From the NCBI GenBank assembly GCA_034008185.1, contig CM067084.1, forward strand, positions 42,483,099 to 42,547,098: a stretch of 64,000 nucleotides of DNA, read 5' to 3'. Positions 1 to 13,627 of the stretch are shown here, piece after piece. Made by a program: the position numbers and the translations under genes. A model generated the notes under the pieces. It was not told where the DNA came from and ran no database searches. It was given only the letters and a program-made list of their open reading frames with translations. Source of the stretch: Gorsachius magnificus (lineage: Eukaryota; Chordata; Aves; Pelecaniformes; Ardeidae). Numbering within the stretch: position 1 is the first letter of the stretch; each line of letters opens with the position of its first letter.

Positions 1-1007
1 CATTGCTTGTTTCTAAATCATTTGTAATAACTCAGGAAAAAAGACCTGAGTCCAGGTCCACAGTGAAATTGAAAGGCAAAACGTTTTAAATGGATACAGA
101 AGTGCTTTTCATGGCATGCTGAGCTGGAACCCTGAATGGGTTTGGTGACTTTTTTTTTTTATCTACATTTGCTATGGAAGCTTAACCATGAATAATAAAC
201 AGTAAAGATCACATCTTGTCTGCCATGGGATTACGTTTTTCCCACAAGCAACTATGCTTTTCTGACAGTTTTTGCAAACAGAGATGGTTTTTTGCAGAAC
301 AGCTGACGTGAGCATTTCACACGCTGCTGCTGTACTTCTAGCAAGTTTACTTGCTTAAATCTATTTTATTGTGAAAGGGCAGAAATTAATGACTTTTGCC
401 TTGTTCAACAATGTTTGTAACTTTGCTAATCATGCAGTTTCTGCATGCGAACTGTATAAAGCCAACAGAAACACTTCATAGACAGCCCTTCTACTGGGTA
501 AATCTGATTTAAAGATGCTTAGAAAAAAACCAGCACTTTGTTATTGCATGTTATGCAGTCAGTGAGCCAAATGCACAGTTCATCCTAAATCACGGTATCT
601 GATGGTTTGAAGATGACCCCCACCATGGCAGCCACAGTTTGGGGCTTTTCTTCCACTTTTCTCTACCGGCCGCACAAGCAGCAAGGTGGTGGTGGTGGTG
701 GTAGGGACTTCTCTCAGCGGGGTCTGTGCAATGCCATCCACCCACACACGAGACAGCGTGTAGCTGTTGAGGGCAGCAGTCGTTGTTCACCAGCTTCACC
801 CTATCTCTTTCAGGAGGAAAAAAGGCTTGCAAGCTGCTATTTGGGCCTTATAGCTCTGTGATGCTCTTAAGCTATGTTGCCTTTTATATCCCGTTTCTCC
901 TTAATCTGAAGGATAGCCACCAGTGAAGATCTTGTTTGCACAAAGATGTTGTTAAGCAGTTCTGTAAATCATAATGTGACCACTAATAAAATCAAATCTT
1001 TTTCCAG
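1..1007 (+). other. GALNT7: GALNT7 intron, 3' part (upstream exons outside window)
   Basis: This is the end of the intron before the first visible GALNT7 exon; it closes with the acceptor tttttccag at about 999-1007. I found no earlier GALNT7 exon here. A short GGT run lies near 684-703. The small open frames at 590-861 resemble nothing I know and look like chance. Confidence 0.8.
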
Positions 1008-1174
1008 ATGCAAATACTGGCACTATGATGATAACCTGCTCACCTCCAGTGTTGTCATTGTCTTCCATAACGAAGGATGGTCCACACTCATGAGGACAGT
1101 CCACAGTGTCATTAAGAGAACACCAAGGAAATACCTGGCAGAAATTGTGCTGATCGATGATTTTAGCAACAAAG
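1008..1174 (+). CDS. GALNT7: GALNT7 exon: start of visible GT-A catalytic domain
   Basis: The acceptor tttttccag precedes 1008, and the donor g|gtacat follows 1174. The first base completes a codon begun upstream; the last base opens an Ala codon (g + ca) completed at 7104. The protein reads [20 protein letters not shown] and continues through [17 protein letters not shown] to LIDDFSNK. These are the first beta strands of the UDP-GalNAc-binding half of the GalNAc-transferase fold. Confidence 0.93.
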
Positions 1175-4100
1175 GTACATTTGGAATATTAACATACTAC
1201 TTGTAGAAAAGGAAATTTCATTTGTTTTAAAAATAGTTTTCTTTTTATTTATTACCTGCCATGGATTGAGTTGACTCTGCAAGAAAAGTAAGTTGCTTCT
1301 TCACAGCCCTTTCAGTTTTCAGTGGAGGGAAAGCTCTTTTCTGAAGAACCAGTTTCACAGAGGTGACGATCCTTTATGTGTATTCAGCTCTTTGAAATAC
1401 AGGATTCATGGTGGGCTCTCTTCCACGGTTGTGGAGTTGTATATAGTAGAAAGCTGAGATAACTAGTACCTCTCTTAGCCCTTGTGAAAACAAGTAGTTT
1501 TAAGAATATTGAATGAATTTGGGTTAAGCCTGTTAGAAATAATTTCTTTCTTTATTCCATATAGGAATCCAGATTCCTTTTTTTAATACTATATTAAAAA
1601 TGTATCTAAGGATATTGAATTATTCTGATACATTTTCACTGTCTTTATAACTTCTAATACCGTTTTTTTTATTGACCATTGTGCTGAGGTGTTTATTGTT
1701 TCTTATTGGGGGGAGGGCCTTTTAAGAATTTAAGTGCATTTTAATTTATGCCTGCCTTTGAGTCCTCCATATCAATGTTTTCAGAAGTCCAGAGGTTCTC
1801 CTCTTCCTTTGTAATATACATTGTAGTCTTGGTTTACAGTCATGATATATGTACTTATGTGTGATTCTTATAAATATAAACATACACTGACCTTTTTCCT
1901 TTAATGGTGGTATCTTCAGTGTTAATGTAAATCGAGGCTTGAATACAGAGAAGAACTGAAAGTGGTATGCTAGAGATATAAGATGATTTATATAGAGGAA
2001 ATCAGTCTGGCTTTAAACAAATTTCAAAACAGTGCAGCAAAACTGCACGTTCTGCAAGATTTTATTGCAGCGTAGTTCTTGAATAGAAGTTGACAGAGAA
2101 AAAGAGTAGACACATTAAAAAAACCATAATTTTGAGTGTGTGGGATGACACTCTCTTCTAGACAACGACAACGATGGCTTTGAGGAGCCCAGGCAAGTTT
2201 GAACTGGTCAGCAGCACAGGATACATTCCCTTTACCCTCCTCTTTGTTTTTATAAAAGCTGAATTGGGTAGTGGCATGGAAAGCAGATGACTCTGTTCTG
2301 AAACTCTCAGTTTTATCAAGTGATCTGGGCTTCTCCCAGTTCCAGCCTCACAGGAGTTGTTGTTTTCTGCAGGTATACCCGCAAGAGATTTTAAAACCAA
2401 ACTCATCACATAGTCAGGGTTGCCTTTTTTGAGTATAAATCACTATTAATAATAATTATTGTATGTTAATTTTTGCATCATACCTGTAGGTAGGTAGGTA
2501 TCATTCTCTGTTTGTTTTTACAGGAGAGGAAAAGTTACCTGTGTTATAAACTTGACTACATCTGGCTTAGTCTAATAAAGATACTGAACACTCCATTATA
2601 GTCCCCTGTATCCTTTTACAGCTTTTGAGAATTTGGCTTAGATATACACGCACACTATAAAACAAAAATATCTTCTCTCCTAAGGGATATAATTTTAATA
2701 ATTCAGCCAGCAGGCATGTGCTGTGTTTTTCCTTTTCAGGTGGGATTACAGCTTTCCTTCAGTGCTGTTCAAGGAGTGAGTTAGCTGTATAAAATAACTG
2801 AGACACTGATTTTTTCACTGATGATTGGACTCAGTACTTGGGTTTCACATAAGTTGTAGCTGACTCTGTGCTATATGTATGTAATTCATGGAATGAATGT
2901 CTGGCCTAACAACTCATACTACAGTTTTCCAATATATGATGAGTGTTAAATAAAGGCAGTGTTTTTCAAGAAATTTGTTTTGAAATACAGAACTTGTGCT
3001 CTCTGTTCATATATGAATGGTTAGTAGATACGGCTAGCCTGGACCTAACAACCAGCAGACTCTCTATTTCCCACACTTCATTTTCCCAAATAACTTTCTT
3101 GAATCAGAAAATTCAGTAAAGCAGGCTCAAGATGCAATTTTCTCATGTGTGAGTGACTGTAAAACAAGCACAGACTGGAAAGGCTCTGAACACCTTGCTG
3201 CAACTGTACTGTTTCACTATAATAATTCTTCAAACTGCTTTAGGCTATTCCTTGGTAAACATAATTAACTTAATTTCAATAATTCAAATTGCATTCTAGA
3301 TGAAAAACGGCCGAGAGAGTAGAATCTTGCTCCACTTCTTTCTCCCCAGAGAGAAGCATGAACTAGTACAGGCTGAGGAGCGTGCCAAGCCGCCTGAAGA
3401 GATCTCCAGTTGTTAGGAGAGCTGCAAAACACAAACACTCTTAATCATAGCAGAGCTGCTGGTGGCTTTTTTGCTCTTCCAGCCAGAAGAAAAGCAGTGC
3501 TGACAGCACAGATACAGGATTTTCTCCTTCCCCACCTGCTTTCAGACTGCACGCTTCATATCTGCCTTTCCACCCAGCAAAGAGCATCTTGTGCTCTTTG
3601 AGGCCAATGTTGAGGGATGCAGGTGCTGGGCTCGGTAGACGTTTGCTCAAACTCTGTGTGGCTGTCTGTATTTCTTAGCTGCCACTTTCTCCAGCAATTA
3701 AAATGGAGCGTAGTGATTGTAAGCACTTCTAAATGCTGGCTCATAAAGAGCCCTGCCTGTCCTTCTTTACAAGAAATCCTCTTTCATCAGAAGGGAGTTA
3801 CAGCTGCATGGAAGCTTATATATGTTATGCCTTGCAGGGTGGAACAGTTGCAGTGCTTGGAAAATGTTCTTTTCATTATAATTCTTTGTATAAAGTCAGT
3901 TGGGAGCAGTCCTTTTGCTGAACAACACTCTCCCTTCCTTCCTTAATCTCTTCTGCAAACAGCAGGGTTTGACCGTGGAGAACTGTGCAGAGAGATGTGC
4001 CGAATTCTGCTCGGGCATTTTTCCCATTGTCAGAATACAAAGGGAACTGTAACAAGAAGACGATGCCAAGCTAATTGAATGACTAGTTCTGACATTTTCA

Positions 4101-7100
4101 ATAGCGACTTCTGTATTAAAGCATGTTAGAGTCCAAGAAGTGTTGCTGCAGCTTCTACCGCAGTGTCGGTGTGGCCACGCTGCGGCACGTGGTTTGTTTG
4201 GGGGTTCCCCCCCCGAGTTTTTCTTGTGTTTCTTGATAGAAACAGTTTATTTTACTGTGAGTGCTAGCTGTGTGGAGGATACAGCTGTTCTGGAAGGGCA
4301 GTGAGAATTCATTACACCAGGTTTTCTGAAGCTCCCTACAATTATAGATGTGTATATGGGTTTACCGTGACTACTTGTTATGTATTTAGGCATCGGCTTT
4401 ATTTCTTTCTGAAATAGAGGTCAATATCTCAGCTGCTGCAGCTCACTTTTGTAGCCCATGCATCTGTAAAGAGTGATCGCAAGGTAAATACCAGTGTTCC
4501 TTGTAGTGTTTAGAGGCTTTGTCTGCCTTTTGTGTTTGCTTATTTTTTCTTTATCACTGTCTATATTTCCCACTGATGGAGCATCCCGTAAGATAACCAA
4601 AGGGGAAGTAATGAGCATAGGCAGGTAACAGGATTTTATTAACTCATTTAGCTCTGCTCGCAGTGGGGAAACCGAAGCACTAACTGGTGCTTGTGTTAGA
4701 GCTGGGAGCCCCACGTCAGTCATGTTACGGTATAGGGGGCTCGGAGGCAGCTGCTTTAGGGAGGACTTGTGATACCATTTTTCTAGTTCTCAAACTGACA
4801 GCCATGAGTCGAGGAAAAGCTTTTCTCCTCCTCCCCCACAATCTGCGATGCCTACAATCTTTCAGAGAAAGCATATGTTTTTTAAAAACGCTTGTGCACT
4901 GAGACATGAGAGAAGAACCCAAGGAAGGGAAGAGCAGATTGGTGGTTACAATATTTTTGAAGGGTAGAATATATTTTTGAACAAAAACCAGAATGCTGTA
5001 AAGCTGTTGACAGATATTATAGATACACGTTCTAGGTGAACAAAATTTAACGCCGGCCAAACAGTATTTCTGACTGTAAAAGTATCAGGATTTTATATAC
5101 TACTGTCGTGCAGTCTTTTTAGTATGGGAAGGGGAGAAAATTCAGTTTTCCTGTGGGAAATAGCACTTGCTGCTAACCCTGGCATGGTTTCATATAATGG
5201 ACTGCAAAGTCCTGAGACTTGTACTGTAGAAAAGCTTTACACAATCAATATGACAGGGTTTTACAGCTCCCCATGAGCCTTACATAGTTGAACATTTGAT
5301 AACTAAAACATTTGGCTTCACAGGGAGGAGAGCTGGAAATAACTTCAGGATTTAAATCTTTAAAACATTCCTGACAGTCCTTCTGTAACATGTACTTGGA
5401 ATTTGGAGAATAAATAATGGTGTGGTATAAAGATTCTCTTAGTACCACTTCAGTATGACCTCATAACACTGTTGAATTTATCCTATAAAAATTTATATCA
5501 CAGCTATCATATCATATATATTCTGTACATATTACATGGCATGTTATTCTGTACAGCATATGTGATAAAATTGTTCTTTCTCTAGTTCGATATTTATGCA
5601 TCCTTGAAGTTTTCCTAACATGCAAGGATTTACAAAAGAAATTGTAAATGTGTGTGGGAACGGAGAAGAGGATACGTAAAACTTTTAGTTGGGAAAACTT
5701 ACTCTTATAGGTGAGGAGGAGAGAGAAAAGCTAGTGGTTTCAAAAGACTGTTCTTTGGTAGAATTGCTGAATTTTCACATTTGGAAACTTCACTTCCGAA
5801 AAACACCATTTCCATCTCAATTATTTATACATAGCTTTTGTTTAAACTAGAATTTTATAAAATACTTCTGGGCAAGAGTATAAAACATACTGAAATGTAA
5901 GTTGGAGCAAGCTCCAGGCTTCAGTCATTTTCATTCAGGGTGCGGAAAACATTGCTGCTGAGGCAACCTGCTGGCTCATTGCTGCTGAAAGGGATGTCCT
6001 TCCCATTCCACCTCTGCACGTCAGAGCAGCACGGGCATGGCATGTAGCTGCCCCTCGGAGCCCGTGCAAACCAGTGCGTGGGTGGCTCAGCTGCAGCTTA
6101 GGTGGCTTATTTTGGTTCCCAACTGAGAGAAACTGAAGCTGTAGGCAATTCCTCTGAGCCTTTTAGTACAAAAATAGATTTTAAATGAACACTAGTAGTT
6201 AAAGCAGCATAGCCTCAAAACAGCAAGCGCCTGACTGCCAGCCCTTCTGCCTTTGTGAGTTTTCTCAACAGAATCATCTGTGAAAAAATATTACGGAACA
6301 CTAAGATCCTTTTTTTCATGTGTGGTAGGAATGTGTTTTCCAGATCAGTTTGGCAAAGACCAATGTGCAAATAGGAATCTGTAACCATTTGAGCATAGCC
6401 CATCTTGATTCTTAGGTGGTTACTTGTCCCTTTGCTGACCAGGTCCCTTTGGCTAAAGGTTTCCTGTCTCATCAGAATGATGAGCCACAGCTCGTTCACT
6501 GCAATTCTGGCCCTCCAATTATTCTTGCTATTGATTTCATTAGAAGATTAGCATAAGACCATCCCAACCCCATGAGGGAACAGGTCTAGATGAGGGAGGG
6601 CAATAACTTGAGTATGGTGGGTTTCTGTCTCAGCTTTCCAGATTTAATAGACTGACAGAAAAATTTGTAAGGCAGAAAGTGAGAGAAGAGAAATCTTCAA
6701 CTGAGAAGCGCAACTGTACATGTGACATGATCCGATGAGGAAAGACCACGTGCTGAAGTGTAGAAACTTCTCTGTCTGGTTGAAATACAGGCAAAGACCC
6801 GAAAGCCACTATGTGATATACTGAAGTGGCTGGGAGTTGTCCACCCAGCCAACTGCTTCAGCTGCTCTTTCTTCAGATGTGCCAGAGACAAACCTGTGCC
6901 ACGAAGTCAGAGACCTCCAAGTCTTGACCTCTTCAGATTTAGTGTTTGTGAGCGGTAATACGAGCAGTTGAATTACAGGTTCTTTTAATCCTAAATGTCT
7001 GTAGATATTTTTAAGTAGAGCTGGCTCTGGGTTGTGTTAAGAGTGCAAACCTGTTTATTATTAAACCTCACTGAAACACTCTTTTTCCCTTCTTGTTTGA

Positions 7101-10100
7101 CAGCACACTTAAAAGAGAGGCTGGATGAGTATATTAAGCAGTGGAACGGCCTTGTAAAGGTGTTTCGAAATGAGAGGAGAGAAGGTTTAATCCAAGCGAG
7201 GAGCATTGGAGCCCAGAAGGCTAAACTTGGGCAGGTAGGAGCCAGTTCACACACAAGTCTGTCTTTTTTTTTCTTTTTTGGGGGGGAGAGGTGGTGGTGG
7301 TTCTATGTTCAAATAGACGCGTAGAAACGTAATACTGTATTATTGATGCTGTTTTAAAAAGAGATTAATTTTACTCATTTAAGCTTCATTTTTTTGTTTA
7401 TAATATGAAAGTATTTCAGTCTAAATAAGCTTAATTAAATCATTGTAATCTCATATATAGAAATAGAAATTACTTTTTTTTTTTTTTTGAAGGTTTTGGT
7501 TTACCTCGATGCCCATTGTGAGGTGGGAATTAATTGGTATGCGCCACTTATAGCTCCTATATCTAAGGACAGGTAATGTTCTCCTGTTATTTCCAGTGTC
7601 TGGCCTCTTAGCAAGAAAAAGTCACAGTAACAATCTTCACTTTTCAAACTACAGTCAATATGGTTTATATCTATATCAATATATATCTATATCAAACTAT
7701 ACCAATATTTGCTGTATGATGATTTTACTGTCTCCCAGCATAAAAACTACGTAAGGAGGAAGGAAAACAGGCAAATAAATCTCCAGAGAGTTTATTTCAA
7801 TAGGCATACTGAATATTTTGCTTAGTATAGATTAAGCGTAAGATAACTCTTGTCTTTTGCAACAATCTGAGGGACTATTATAAAAATGTTCTGTTCTAGC
7901 TGAATAAGGAGCCTGATTAAACAAAATAGCTAAGGAAAAATGTGATTTTTGGTAGAGGAAAAGTAGCAGGAAGTGTTTTAATTTAACATGGATTTAAAGC
8001 CCCCATGATCTCGAGTTTTATAACTTTCTTATCTTTCATCTTGCAATATGGTCGTCTTTGTTTCCTCTGAAGCAGTTTGGAGCGTTGCCTCTAGCCAACC
8101 AAGGCCAGGGCATTTGCCTGTCTCTGCCACAAGCCCAGAGGCTTGCTAGGAGTCAGCAGTGGGAATGCCTGCGCTGCGTGCGTGGGATCTGCGAAGGGTG
8201 ACAGAAGAGGGAGATCCCCAGGGGCTTCATTTCTTCCAGCTGTTGAAATGCTGTTGTTGCTGTGTGCTACCACACTCGTAGCTTGTGTGGTCGGGGGGTA
8301 TGTGTGTTTAGGAGACCATGTGCTTGTTTAAACTCTTTAATCCCATAAAATAACTGCTTAATCCTAAAAACTATTTGTTAACCTGTCGTACTACCAGAAC
8401 TTTCTTGAAAAGGTTTTTTTTTTTTTTGGTCTGTTTTAAAGGCTGTAACTCAGCTTCAAGACTATATTTGAGCCAGGGTACCAGATGGAAGGTGGAAATG
8501 CTTGTGTGCTTCCATCGAGTGTATGTTACACTTTTACGCGAGAAAGGCAGGTGAGAACAGGCAGCTTTAGAGGCATCCTCCAGCACCACCTGCAGAGGCG
8601 GAGGTTGCAGGAGGACCAGGGCTGCGAAGGCGCACAGCGCCGGAGGGCAGCATTCGGCAGCCTTCTTCCAAGCCCTGGTCCCCTGGGTGCGGCGTGCTGC
8701 TGCTTCTGCCTCAAAGAGCTCAGTGTTAGCTTTTCTTCCCCAGCACATGCATGCTTTTTTTTTCTATCTATCTCATGGGATTTGACTTTAAAAGATGGAA
8801 GTGCTCCAAGTTTGGTCACTGTTAAACTCATTTGGAAAATCTGGGGAGAATAACAAGATGATGTCTTTTCTTTGTTGAATATTCTATGTGATAGATCACA
8901 GTGAGGAGCATATTGCAAATCAAAAAGGAAAGATTCTGCTGAAGACTGCTGCTGGGAGCACCAGTAACATTTTTTTATCCTGAGAGGTTGGATTTGTAGG
9001 GCAGTTGAATAGGACAGAATAGTGAAAATCCATGTTTACGCTAGTAAAAGCTAAGAGCTTATCGTACTTGTTGACAGCTAAGATCAGATATGAATAGAAA
9101 TTACGGGAAATAATAATACTGTGAGGACCCTAGCCCTCTGAAGACTGCTATGTTGCCTCCAGCAGTGCTTTATTAGAAGACCGATGTCAAGAAACACATA
9201 TAAAGGAAAAAGTATTGATAAATGAGTTGATATATTAGCATTTCAGACCTAACTTTTCTGCTTTCAGAACCTCTTAAAACAACATAAAGAAAGGACTATC
9301 TCTTTTTTTCTTCTAATGAGGCTTCATTTTTTTAATATGTTTACAAGTGACTTTTCATATAAACTGCTCTGTAAGGTTAATGATTAATGGTGTGAATTTC
9401 AGATTAGACAGATTACTCTTCTGAAATTGTATTTGCTCTTTCTTTCCCTTCTATAAATGTTTCAGAACTACATGTACTGTACCTCTAATAGATTACATAG
9501 ATGGGAATGATTATTCCATTGAGCCACAACAAGGTGGGGATGAAGATGGTTTTGCCAGAGGGGCCTGGGACTGGAGTTTGCTATGGAAACGAATTCCGTT
9601 AAGCCACAAGGAAAAGTCCAAACGAAAACATAAAACTGAGCCTTATCGGTAAAGAGAGCTGTTTACATACTGTGAATCATAATGAATAATTGATTAAACC
9701 CTTTCGTTTCTCCCTCCCTTCCCCCCTCTTTTCCCACGAACTACGGTCGGTGCACGCGTGCCACGCGGGTCCTTGCACATAACCGCATCTTCGCTGCCAC
9801 CATCCGCCACCCTGCAGAACCACATGCACTGTGCCGCTTATAGATGTCATAGATGGCAACACTTATAAGATTGTGCCGCAAGGGGGTGGTGACGAAGATG
9901 GGTTTGCTAGAGGAGCGTGGGATTGGAGTATGCTATGGAAGAGGGTTCCCTTGACCAAGCGAGAGAAGGAAAGCAGAAAGACAAAAACTGAACCGTATCG
10001 GTAATCACTAAATCACTTACCCGTTTCTTTTTTTTCTGAACTCGATATTGATCCACTAAAACTTGCATGTAATTCTAGCCTGAAAATCTTTGTATTTCTA

Positions 10101-13100
10101 ACCACGCCAGCTGCTTTGTTTAACCGGACCTGTTTGCCACAACTATGTGCTCAAAATACCTTTGCTACTTTGTGCTGCCTCTCCACTCCTGCTCTTGTGT
10201 GGTTAATCGAGTGCACATTAGAATGAGAGGGTTTTGTTTGGCAAAATAAAATACTGTATGACCTTGTTTCCAGGGAAAACTTTATTTAGCTCTGACACTT
10301 TTTTAAAAGTACTGTTGGAAACAACAGCACTTATTTAACTGTTTGATTTGAAATAACGAGCATGCTGTGAGTATTTATAATAGCCAGTAATGCATAAAAT
10401 CTGTAGCCTGCTGTCATGGCTTGATGCATGCATACAGCTCATGGGTTATGCATGTGCGTCAAAAGAATCCCTTTTGTCATATTTATCCCACTTGCTTCGT
10501 AATAGATCACATCTGACAAAGAAGCATACTATTTAAGAATCTTGGCTAGATATTTTCTAAGGTCTCGGTATGTGTGGGGATTTTAATTTAATACACATAA
10601 CAAAAAAAAATAAAAAGAAAAAAGCACCACCTTATTTTCTGGGAAAACTCCAATAACTCACAAAAGTCCCGCCTTTCTCTTTCACTTTGTAGGGGGGGGT
10701 TATGTTTTATTCCCAGCAAACAGAAACTGGCTAGAAACCCTAGCTTAGAAACTAGGGTTTCTGGATGGCTTTTCAAGACTGGGGGACTGTGGTTCTGCTG
10801 TTTTTTATTACTTTCCCCTTCACACTTAACTAATCGTGTTACTGCATTTGAAAGCAATCCTCACATCTTCAGAATCTAATGTCTTCTATTGCTTGTATAT
10901 ATGATTTAAACGTTGTAAGAACTGATGTTGGTAATTCCCTATCCTCACCCGTGATTGTTCTCTGCTAAAATGGCAACACATGCAAGGAAGTTATGAAGCT
11001 TTGATCTGTTTTGTGTACAGTATAAATAATACCATTTTCTGACAAGGCTGTCCACATTGGAACTTTAATATTCGCTTAGAGGGGGATAAACTATTTCAAA
11101 CATCACTGTTGTGTTCTGTGTTTACCATCCAAACAGGTCTTAAAATCCTTTAAACTGTTTCCAGAAACACAGAACACATGTTCTCAGAATGGTTTAAAAG
11201 ATTACTTTATTTTTAATAATACTTTCAGAGTTACAGTGCTTCTTCTAAAAAGAGACATTCCCTGCATCTGTTTATTTCCAGGCCGTATGCATCTTGTTGC
11301 AGCAATACCAAGGCAAATAAGACCAAGTAAAAGTCTTGCTGAAACCATAGGCAGGGTTGCCTAGTTTAAAAAGAAAGCAAACAAACAAACAAAAACCCTC
11401 AACAGCTTAAAGTGCAGAAACAAACTTTTTGTAATGTGAGAATTGCCTCAGGACTGAATCCTTCTTTCAGAAATAGTACGCTTACCTCTTCGTATCCTAT
11501 AAAATAAACTACTGAGCTTATGCGGATTTTACTGTGGTTTTTAACGCACTTGACAGCACGTTGGAGGCCAAGACTGAAACTTCAGTATCTGAGGCCTCTA
11601 CACTTGCCAAGTCTTTATGGTGTGGAGGAAAACCAAAAATGCAGGAAAGCTGCAGGGCTATGGTATGCAGCGTGCTTCTCCCCGCTGTGCTCGCTGGCTT
11701 CCCACCCTTCGGACCCCTGCGCTGTTGGAGGAAAATGCAGTGGGCAGGCAAGTAGAAGGGGACGTTTAGGAGTAACTCAGCATCTGGTCGGGTGACTTGG
11801 AGAGCAACTCGACTGATAACCATCATGCTTAACTCGGCTGATAGACCCAGCAGCTCTGGGTTTGTTGTTGCCCTGCCCCTGCTATGCAGAGGTGGGTGTA
11901 TGCTAACCCTACAGGTTATTTTTTCTTAAGCGGTTCTCCTCCAGACATTTACGTGCAGAAGGGCAATACATAATCGTTGTTAAAAGGAGCACCACCAAGT
12001 TAAAAATCTAATGGAGTGGAGAGACCGAATAGTGGTAGAAATGACCCCTCCCTCAATACTTTGGCCATGAAGGAATATTTCACTCATGTTTTACTTGGCT
12101 CACCAGAGTGATCTGGACTCTTGGATCCTCCTCCCTTCAGTGGTGCAAATCATCTGTAGTCAGAAAGAATTCACTTTTTCCTTACCAGCTTTTTTTTATT
12201 TTTTTTTAGATTGCCAGCTTAGTGGGGACTCCAGCTTTTATACATTAGGATTTTTATATATTTATTGATCCTCAAGTGAAAAATGCTTGGTACATGTGCT
12301 GGGAATGGCTTAACCTATCCTACTCTATTTCAGTGTGAGCAAGCAACCAAAGAATTTTGGTTAGACCCATTCTGCAAAAATGCTGTAATCCAGACCACAT
12401 CGTCCTTTTGACACATTAAAACTTGCTAATTGAACTCTGGCATACATGGAGGGATGTACAAAGCCATTTAAAAAAAAAAAAAACCAACAAACCGACTAAA
12501 CCAAAATGGAAACCTTATACAAGTTGATCCAGGCTCTCTTAAAAATTTCACTGAGGATAATGAGAAGTGGTAATGGTAGAAAAAGAGCCAGAGGGAAGAA
12601 GATAGAAAGGTAACATTTAGCTGGAAAAACTATGTTGCTTGTGTAATAGACATTAAGTTTCAATGTGGCAGCTCCTCAGAGCTTAAGCTTTAAGTCTGCT
12701 ATATGGTCTCATCTGTTACCTCAGAAACTTGAACAACCTTCAAGGGAGAAACGTCTTGCCACGCTGATTCTTACCTTTTTGATTTTAATAGAAGCATGCT
12801 GGCTGGCTGAATGGATAATTCCAACCAAAAGTGTGTATAATTAAAAAAAATAATAAATCTGTAACTTCGCTAGTAATTATACAGATGTCACTTCAGAAAG
12901 TCTCTGGAAGCTGATGACAAAGCTTTATGATTTTTCAGTGTATTGCCATTTATCTAATCCTCATTATATGTTAACAGTGAATTGCTTCCTTAACGGATGC
13001 CTACCGCAAGTGCTACCGTATCCCTTTGGCAGAAGGAGTTACGCTGTCTTCCTCTTTCAGGTCCCCTGCAATGGCTGGTGGATTGTTTGCCATTGAACGT

Positions 13101-13593
13101 GATTTCTTCTTTGAACTGGGTCTCTATGATCCAGGTCTTCAAATTTGGGGTGGTGAAAATTTTGAAATTTCTTACAAGGTAACACCAAAAACTGAAAACT
13201 AATTCAGTTTTGTATGTATTTTTTTCTGTAAATACTTCTGTTTGGAGTTTAGACAGACCTACCTCTGATTTGCACCGCCTCTGCCTCATGAAGCCCAGTA
13301 GGTTTTGTTGCGAGGAGAGGTCGTGACAGGAGATGTGTGTCCTCTGTGTTTCCTTGTGGGCTTTGGGGCAGAAGTGTTCAGAGAGGTGGCCTTGTGCTGA
13401 GAACCCAGCACTGACTAATCTAGATTTTGTTAATGGTTTGGGATCATGCACAACCCTAAATATCTAATCTGAAACTGGACTGGCAAATTTTAGGGGGGGG
13501 GAACTGAGTGCTCTCATGGTGAGTATAGAAAATGTTGTTTCTAATGAAAGTGATTATAGAGAACAAGTAGCACTCAGTTTATGCATAGATGCC

Positions 13594-13627
<34 letters not shown>

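Noticed and set aside
590..861. Overlapping 80-codon frames before the first visible GALNT7 exon
   Set aside because: Neither resembles the GALNT7 stem or N-terminal catalytic region, and no suitable donor keeps phase with the exon at 1008.
8371..8918. Antisense 125-130 codon frames in a GALNT7 intron
   Set aside because: Produced by a local GC-rich patch; no family resemblance and no promoter-like context.
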